From assembly GCA_028565635.1 (NCBI GenBank), contig JAOXYB010055756.1:1-11161 (forward strand): a DNA stretch of 11,161 nt. Reading direction: 5' to 3'. The translations under genes and the position numbers were made by a program. Below are positions 1 to 9,100 of the stretch, one piece after another. The stretch comes from Phoronis ovalis. Its lineage: Eukaryota; Phoronida; Phoronidae. The notes beneath the pieces are model-generated. The model was not told the origin of the DNA, searched no databases, and saw only the letters and a program-made list of their open reading frames with translations. Numbering within the stretch: the first letter of the stretch is position 1; each line of letters starts with the position of its first letter.

Positions 1-60
1 ATTGTGTCAGAAATGTATTTAATGATCAAAACTGTACATTTTTGGTTTTTACTTTTGTAG
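1..60 (+). other. 3' end of an upstream intron
   Basis: T-rich sequence ending TTTTGTAG at the first exon of the window. The upstream exon should carry the first two zinc sites of TAZ1. Confidence 0.85.
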
Positions 61-171
61 TTGCCCATTGTGCATCTTCCCGACAGATAATCTCACACTG
101 GAAGAACTGTAAGCGAAATGACTGTCCAGTGTGCTTGCCACTTAAACAGGCTCCTGATAAGCGAAATGCTG
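61..171 (+). CDS. CREBBP: Exon 1 of window: C-terminal part of TAZ1 zinc domain
   Basis: Encodes residues 1-36 plus the first base of a split Ala codon. The acceptor is TTTTGTAG ending at 60 and the donor is GCTG|GTTTGT. The peptide contains the last ligand of the second TAZ1 zinc site (C3) and the complete third site, H12-C16-C21-C24, with the family spacing H-x3-C-x4-C-x2-C. Residues such as [11 protein letters not shown] match human CBP/p300 almost exactly. In known members TAZ1 binds the transactivation domains of HIF-1alpha, CITED2 and others. The first two zinc sites must lie in an upstream exon. Confidence 0.95.
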
Positions 172-3100
172 GTTTGTATCATAAAGCAGATTTTTGAATC
201 ACATTTACAAATTTTATTAAACTTCTGCATAGAACATGTGAGAAAAGAGGTCTATGATCCAAGGAAAGTTTGATTCAATGTCTTTGACTTTTTTTTAAGA
301 TTCCATTGTAGAAATTGACAGTCGCTTATGTATTCCAGGTTTTGTTTATTTAAATTTCCTGGTTAATCAGCAGTTGCAGAACTTGTCATCGTAGTACAAT
401 GATTATTATTTATCATTTCCAGCTATACAACAGATTGCTGCAGGTCACAACGTAACATTACCAATGCCAACTCAGACTGACATGCAGCGAGCCTATGAGG
501 CTTTAGGCTTACAGTATAACCCACAAGGAGGTGCTAACCAACCTCCCACGCTCATCAGACCTCCAACCCCAGGCACAGTACAAAGTAAGTACATCTTTGC
601 CATCATCTAGAACCCATTACTGAATAGACATTTCCACTCCCATAAAGCTGTTTTATGTATCAGTTCAGTGGGTGACGTGAAAAACAATGTTGTATCATAA
701 TACAAAAGAAAACTAATGTTTTTGACTTTTGCGATACATATTGATTAGATTTGCGAAAGGAATAAAATCTTGCGGTGTAACATTATGAATAACCCTAATT
801 CTATGCTATGTTATTATAGATAACTTGGGACAGTCTACTGGAATGGGTGCTGCAGGAAAACCATTTGGTAGTTCCAGTGCACTACCTTTTGGTCCGATGG
901 GAGCTAGTGGCAATAATTTAAACCTAGGACTGTCTGGTGTGGCAGCTGACGGAAGCTTACAGAACATAGCCCAGACTAACCGGGGTACCAAAGATTGGCA
1001 TCAGTCGGTCACCCAAGATCTGAGGAATCATCTTGTACACAAGCTGTAAGTTATCACTATTAATAGTGAAACCCATTTCCCAATAACATCTTTTACTTTC
1101 AATAATGATTCACTGAACTTGTCATGGTGTTGAAAAAATTGTATCATTTGTAAGTGGAAACACTTTTCGATATGTTCAAAAGACCTTTTAATGTTGTTAT
1201 GTATTGTTTTGAAGAAGTGTTATGTTTTATGTCATTTTGCAGAGTTCAAGCCATTTTTCCCACACCCGATCCTTCTGCATTAAAAGACAGAAGGATGAAT
1301 AATCTAGTCGCCTATGCCCGAAAAGTTGAAGGGGATATGTATGAGACGGCAAATAGTAGGGTAAGTAAAGGCATACAGAGGAAGTGGAATATTATGTAAT
1401 GGTGCGAATAGACATGCAACCAATAATTAGAATACCGTGCGGTTTGCTAAGGCACAAGTTATTTACTCTGCAGATAGTCCATCTCATTTCAAAGATCTAA
1501 TGTTCTTTGGGATTTGTCTATAATGGGCTTATGTGATACACATTACAATTTATGATACCTATTGTTGTATTACTTGTTATGGTAAGAATAAGAAAATTAA
1601 TCTAGGTAACTCTGCAAAAATGAAAATGTTTTTATCGTCTATCCCACATCACTTGAATATTTCATTCTTGCAGGAGGAATATTATCATTTATTAGCTGAA
1701 AAAATCTACAAAATTCAAAAAGAATTAGAGGAGAAAAGAATGAAGAGGCAAAAAGAACTACAAGGGCAAGGTCCCCCTCAGACTGGACAGGTGCCAGGTC
1801 AGATGAGGCCTCCTGTTAAAAGTAAATATCTGATCAGTTAGATTGCACCGCATTGTTTACAAGACTAAGCAATAATTCCAATACCTGAACTGAGTGGTAT
1901 ACAAATTTCTGATTATTTGAAACATTTCAGATTAAGGCTTTGTGATACACTGAGGTGTACATATATTCCAACCTATGTTTTAGTAATTAAAATGAATAGG
2001 TAGACATAAAAAAGTATACATAATGTCTCGGGTTTTTAAAAGTTTGCTCTGTTCAGAAGTGAAAATATTTAGAAACTTAAGGGTCAACTAATAATCAGTA
2101 AAATCATGACTTTGAAATTTCGAGACAATGTTCTGTAGAGCTGTGCATGAAGATGATTTGTGCAAGTTTCAATTTTGTAAGAGGGGCAATTTTTTACTTG
2201 TATTTTTTTTAATTCAAATTCGAAAAACAATTTTTTCCCAAAATGTTCACTTGTCACATAAGAACTGTTTTCAACCTTTTGTGTCAATGCATTTATAAAG
2301 TTTAAAAGTATAAACTGTCCAAAAATAAATAATTTTCGCATCTGTCTCTTTATTTTGATTGTTAAAAGACAAAAACATGTGGCAGCGTCGCACTTTATAT
2401 GTTCGTAATGGCTAGCTGATCAAATTATGGAGGGGAAGGAATGAATATGGGGAAGTCTATTTTACAAATTAACAAAAAAATCTTGAAATTGTTTTAATAG
2501 AAAAAAAATTGCATCATCAGTATCAGATAGACAGGGATAGGGAAAAATATATATACTGAATTTTGGCACTACTTATCTACTGCATAACTTAAGAAATGAA
2601 ATGAATGTTAGCTAATAACAGCAAGCTTAGAATATAACATGAATTACTAAGGGAGTGGAAGGGAGCAAAGAATACCCTTCCCCAGGCAGTAAGTAAGTAA
2701 TGGAGCAATCCTAAGTTTAAAGTGTGTGATATATATCTTTTCAACCCTTTTGAAACTTACATTGTGCAACACGTATATATGCATGACTATTGCTATTACA
2801 GATGGTCCTTTAATAGGGAATATGAATCAGCGTATGCCAACACCAAGTCAGAATAGTTTAGACGCATTCTTAATGTCACCAGGAACGCCAACTATGCCTT
2901 CTAGGCTACCTGGACCAAATGCAGCACCTATGCGTCAGGTGGCACCCAGCAATGGAAATCAGGTCATTATTTTGAATTTCTTATGTTTATGTTTGTTTTT
3001 GTTGCACTGTTCAATGAAGTGAACATCTGTAGAAACTTTCGGGTATTGAAATTATATTAATTAATTTCACCCTATACCTTGCAACTGAGTATTGATTGGC

Positions 3101-6100
3101 TGCTATAGTAAAGGTAAGTACTTCGTCAATGGGTAATGACATCTAGCTGAGAAAAGAGTTATCTGAAAGTTTCCCTGTCATTCTTCTCACAGTGCCCTGT
3201 CTTACAAGTATTTATGACACGTTCTCTGAACATTTACTGTTGATATATTGTTTCAGTGCACATTATTTTTGTACAAGTCACTGATTCAATGTATTTGAGC
3301 GGTGTGTGCATGAAACCACTGTAGTTCAATGAATAGCTTGGCACCTGAAATCCAAAGTTGCAACTTTCAGATATCCACATTATCCTCTGCCAATGTCACA
3401 CTCTTTATTAAGCATCAGATTTTTTTTGGTTTTGTTTAAATTTTGTTCTTTTGTTGTTACCTTTTGTTGTCTGTTTTGTTGTAGGGCATGCCACCTACCC
3501 CTGGTAGCGCGGTTACATTAAATTCAGCTTTGCAAGAGTCACAGAAAGCACTGCACGAGGCTCTTCAGAAACAGGTTTGTAGTTGATGATAGAAAGCTGT
3601 GACATTATTAGTTCTTTGAAACTATTGGATAGTCATTTCTGTTATTCTCGTGGTAGGTTCTGTACCAGTTTTGAGTGATGCTGGTTGTTCATAAGAATGT
3701 GTGAAAGTGGGCATTGTATTGGGTTAAAGACTATATGCCGCAATATCAAGGAAGCTTTGCTAATTGTTTTATGTCTGTTACATTGCAGATGGACCAAAAA
3801 CCACCTCCAGGTATCAGTATTGGAAAGCATGAGACGTTATCAAACCACGACTCTAAACCTGCAGTATCCACTCCCTCCTCTGTCACATCATCCATGACGG
3901 ATAATGACATTAAACAAGAGATAAAGTTGGAAGGCAAAAGTGAAATAAAAATGGAGGCGGATGTGAAAGAAGAACCAAACTTGGGCGAGTCTGCAATGGA
4001 TGTAAAGCCTGATGTGCCAACTCCGCCCAAGCCAAGAGCAAAGAAAAGTAGGTTTTAGACAATTCCTGCCCATAAATTACGAAATCTAGATATAGGTACA
4101 GGAACTTCAACTTTATGCTTTCGATACTTCACGTTTTGTTATTCATGGTGTCCCATAATACCATCTCAGTGGAAATGATACAGTATTCTATTGATTTATG
4201 TGACCTTCCTTGTTTGCCTTGCAGTATTTAAGCCAGATGAACTTCGGCAAGCGCTGATGCCTACCTTGGAAAAACTCTATCGCCAAGATCCGGAATCGCT
4301 GCCATTTAGACAACCTGTTGACCCAGATTTACTCCAGATTCCGGTAAGTTGTCTGTAAAACAGGCTTGTTTTTGTATTTCACCGCTCTCAGAATACAGTT
4401 AGGTGGCTTTAAATTATTGACCTTCCAACAAAAATTAATCTGCTACATATATGTATTTCACAGGACTACTTTGATATAATCAAAAAGCCTATGGATCTTT
4501 CCACAATAAAGCGAAAACTGGACACTGGACAGTATCAAGACCCATGGCAATATGTTGATGATGTGTGGCTTATGTGTGACAATGCTTGGACCTATAATAG
4601 AAAAACGTCTAGAGTGTATAAATATTGTACTAAGGTAAGAAACTAGCTGACTTCCACTTTCCTAGGCATAACTGAAGAATGTACTTCTGTTAGTAGTTTA
4701 TAATTTGATATACAATTTCTATTGGGTATCTGGTGCTTTCAAAGCTACTGTAGTAATTATAACATGTAATCAGATTGGTCAAAATACAATTATAGAATTA
4801 GAAATGCGCAATGTGGCATGTCTGTTTTTGCAGTTGGCTGAGGTGTTCGAAAATGAGATTGACGGTGTGATGCTGTCACTTGGTTATTGCTGTGGACGGA
4901 AATATGTATTTAATCCTCAAGTGCTGTGTTGTTACGGCAAACAGCTGTGTACAATTGCCAGAGACATGGTGTACTTTAGTTATCAGAATAGGTGAGCTCC
5001 AAATTTCCACTTCTGTCAGTATCATATTTTTCGTCTTAATGGTTATTTGTTCTTTAATTTATCGAAGCCTTTCACAGCCGATTTTGGATTGTAATTGAAA
5101 GTTATCTACTGGATGTTAATTCATGTTAACTTGATGTATTTTGTTTTAGATATGTATATTGTGAAAAATGCTTTACTGAAATCATTGATGAAGAAGTAGA
5201 ATTATCGGATGACCCTACTCAGGCGCCTATGTAAGTAAAGCTTGTTAGTTGAAAGTACTTGAAAATATTTGAGCAGCCTCAAACTCCAGTCACAATGGAA
5301 TATGAAAGCATGGCCAGATTTTGTAACATTGGCATAATATTTGCATGTGGGAAAATTTGGATCAATTTGTCGATGTTTCATATTGTATCAAAATATGTAC
5401 GTAAAACTAGCATTTGAAATATAATACATTGTTTTGTCCATTATTGTGGAAATGGAAACCATTTTTGTTGCAAAGAATATGTTTTGTGTTGCAGTAAAAT
5501 TAGAAAAGAACAGTTTGTCAAGATGAAAAATGATCAACTGGAATATGAGCCATTTGTGGAGTGCCAAGAATGTGGTAGAAAGTGTCACCAAATATGTGTG
5601 CTTCATTTGGACTGTATTTGGCCCAGTGGATGGGTGTGTGATAATTGTCAAAAAACTAAAGGATTAAAACGGAAAGAAAATCGATATAATGCAAAACGTG
5701 AGTTAGCAGAAATTTTTCCCCTACTGATTTGACAAAAAGAAATATTAGAAAAACTAACTGGATATAGTAACAAAACATCGCTGGGCCTGTTAACTATTAA
5801 AGATAATTTATATGAGTTTTGAAATGGGAAGTGTGCTTTACAAATTTCTTGCCTGTTTTCTTAAATTTTTTGTTTACTTTCAGGGCTTCCGACTTGTAAG
5901 CTTAGTCAATATTTAGAAACACGTGTTAACCAATTTTTGAGGAAAAAAGACAGTGGTGCTGGGGATGTAACTGTTAGAGTATTATCTAGTACAGACAAAA
6001 TTACAGAGGTGAAACCTGGAATGAGGGGCAGGTAGGTTGTCGACATTTATTTCTGTGTACTATTTCCTAAATACAGCATTGGCAATGATTAATTAAGCAC

Positions 6101-9100
6101 ATGCTACTTTAAATCAATTTCTATATTGTCAAAATTGTTTAGGTATTTGTTATGTGCTGGCATTCTCACACAGATATTGATGTTTTGGTCTATTACTAAT
6201 TTGTTTTCTCTTTGTAGATATACTGACGTTGGTGAAATGCCAGATAGTTTTCCTCACAGAGCTAAAGCAATGTTTGCTTTTGAAGAAATTGATGGAGTAG
6301 ATGTGTGCTTCTTTGGTTTACATGTACAGGAGTATGGTTCGGAGGCTCCTATGCCCAACACTAGACGAGTGTATATCTCATACCTGGACAGTATACACTT
6401 CTTCCAACCCAGGCAGTTCAGAACTGCTGTATACCATGAGATTCTAATCAGCTACTTAGAATATGCTAAGCAACAAGGGTATGTATGCCTGCATTATTTG
6501 CCACAAATAAGTAACTTTCATAGTACAGGGCTGCTTATAGTTTTGTGTCAGCCAAAGACTTGTTTCTGTAAAATAATATGTAAATTATTTTTTATCGTCT
6601 GTGTAGCTGTGGACTATCAGTATTCAGTAATGGACTCAATTTTAAGCCTACTGTGATCTCTTAGGCATTGTTCTAACCTTGATTAGCAGACATTCAATAT
6701 ATATTTGTGGTAAGAGTCTTTTCTACAGTATCTAAATTGTGATTACCAGATTAAGAAGATGAGTGGAGTTTCGCCAGCCATATCATATACAGCTTTATTC
6801 AGCATTTTAGTGTTTTGAATAGAAATGCTTAATAGTGTGGATATGAATCTTTCTTCAGATTTATGTGGAAGCTACTACTAAGTGAATTCAACACTTTGCG
6901 AGCGGAAAGCAAGTTTTTGAAAAATAAATAATTATGTGAAGGCTCTATCGAAATCTCTGTTGTTGAATGAACAATTTCTTTTGTATGGTGTGATATCATG
7001 AATGCCAAATGTATCGTGATTTCGTAAACCATCTCAATGGTTGTAGTAAGCTAAAATTTAACTGCCGACGGCATAATACCTTAACCATATTGTGTAATGT
7101 TTAAATAGCTAATATATGGTTCTTTCAAGGAACAAATTAGGACATCTGTTTCACATTTTTGCAGGTACACGATGGGTCACATATGGGCTTGCCCACCAAG
7201 TGAAGGTGATGACTATATTTTCCACTGCCATCCCACAGAACAAAAGATTCCTAAACCAAAGCGTCTCCAGGAATGGTACAAAAAGATGTTAGATAAAGCT
7301 ATTATTGAACGGGTAGTTATAGATTATAAGGTAGGTGTTAATTTATACTGATCTTTAAGAGTCGCTATATAATTGCTTGATGCTTTATTGTCTTATATTC
7401 GCATTTGATATGCAAAAATCTTAACAACGTGCTGAGGGAATGTGTTTCTAATGTTTAGAAAAGAGCTTACTTGCCTAATGAAAAGTGATTCTGCAATGAA
7501 CCTTTCTCTTTAACATTGCTCATATATTGTTCCTGTAGTGGTATGACAATAATATGTCATTCTCTGTTTTTTTTTAAATAGGATATATTAAAAGATGCTA
7601 TAGAAAGTAACCTTCAAAGTGCTGCCGACATGCCATACTTCGAGGGCGATTTCTGGCCCAATGTGCTGGAAGAATCCATTAAAGAATTAGAGGAGGAAGA
7701 AGAGAAAAAGAAGCGAGAGGAGGCAGAAGCCGCTGCTGCTGAGGACGCTGCTGATAGCATGGTTGATGGTCCAGACGGAACGGAGGTAACACATGTGTAT
7801 TGCTGTTGATATATTTCAGTAGTTAAAAAGTGAAAGGTCAGATTTGGTCCACTAGCCATGCTGTGGAACCAGCAAGAATGTTAGCCACACACACACAGGC
7901 TAAAGACAGACTGAAGTAGTTTTTGTGTCTTGTTCTGTTTTAACACTATAGTTTTGTGATTTCTTGTATTTATTATTAAGTGTTCCTCATTACAGGGTCC
8001 CCAGCAAGGGAAAAAGAAGGGTCAGAAGGGCCAGAAAAAGAAAGCTAACAAAGCAAAAAATAACCAACGTAAATCAACAAAGAAATCAAATTTACCTAAT
8101 GGCGGTAACGATTTGTCTGCAAAATTATTTAGCACAATGGAAAAACACAGAGATGTAAGTATTACAGTATACAAAATTATTTGTGTATTGTGCTAATTAC
8201 TTTAGTCTCAAGCAGTTGGGACAAAATAAAGTGAGAGTAAATCAAGTGTAATAAGTATCTATGCTAAGTATCATTTCAACTACTTAGTAAAGTGTGCACT
8301 ATGAAGTATCTTGTAGAGTTCTTATTTTCACTTTCCTCGTGTATGTATTGATTGGTGGATTTCTTGGATTACTTGGACCAGTATTAATAATCATGCACCG
8401 TTATCTGATTATCCAAATTTTTTGTTTCTGTTTCAGGTGTTCTTTGTCATTCGATTGTGCCCAGCACAGACTGCAGCAAATTTGCCAGCAATTATGGATC
8501 CTGATCCGCAAATGTCGTGTGATTTGATGGATGGACGTGATGCTTTCTTAACAATGGCTCGAGAGAGGCATTGGGAATTCTCATCATTAAGGCGCTCTAA
8601 ATACTCGACACTGTGTATGCTTTATGAACTTCACAACCAGGGCAGAGATAGCTTCGTCTACACATGTAATACCTGTAAAAGACACGTGGAGACAAGATAT
8701 CACTGTACTGTATGTGAGGTAAGTAGCTCTTGGCAATTAGTCTTTAGTAAAATTGTTTCGTCAAACTGTTGCGTTTGCATAATAATAAATGCAGATCTAG
8801 TTCATTGTTCAGTTTTGTCCTTTTATATAGCTAATCAAATGTTTGTGCAGGAAATTAGAAATTGCAACTGTTTTTCGTCATAGGAATGTAACATGTGAAC
8901 AGAAAATTCTGGCTCCACTTTTTTGATAACCTTGGATCAATACTTTTATATTTAAGTTTGTCACCTCACTGTTGCTAAGGTTTGCGGATTGCCTTATTGT
9001 ACTTTCTGTCTTGCAGGATTTTGATCTCTGTATTACCTGCTACGAAAAGGATGGGCATGTTCACAAAATGGAAAAACTTGGCTTTGACCTTGATGATGGC

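Noticed and set aside
1241-1244. Tandem AGAG acceptor at exon 4 as an alternative splice site
   Set aside because: The second AG would shift the frame by two bases and destroy KIX; only the first keeps the conserved VQAIFPTP sequence.
2084-2341. Reverse-strand open frame of 85 codons in intron 5
   Set aside because: Low-complexity AT-rich sequence with no recognisable motif, no splice or promoter context, and a length compatible with chance.
2657-2681. GGAAGGG/CCCTTCC inverted repeat as a microRNA precursor or transposon end
   Set aside because: The stem is only 7 bp, far too short for a pre-miRNA, and there is no target-site duplication or partner end nearby.
2620-2700. Possible cryptic exon in intron 5 before the CAGTAAGTAAGT donor-like sequence
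   Set aside because: Taking the nearest plausible acceptor (AATAACAG), all three frames hit a stop within about 10 codons and there is no similarity to CBP. The donor repeat alone is not enough.
6829-7032. Reverse-strand open frame in intron 15
   Set aside because: AT-rich, no recognisable protein features, sits wholly inside a well-defined intron.
8972-9016. Met at 8972 as the start of an independent protein covering ZZ-TAZ2 to the C-terminus
   Set aside because: The 15 codons before the CTTGCAG acceptor are intronic and unrelated to the ZZ finger, whose first half lies in exon 19.
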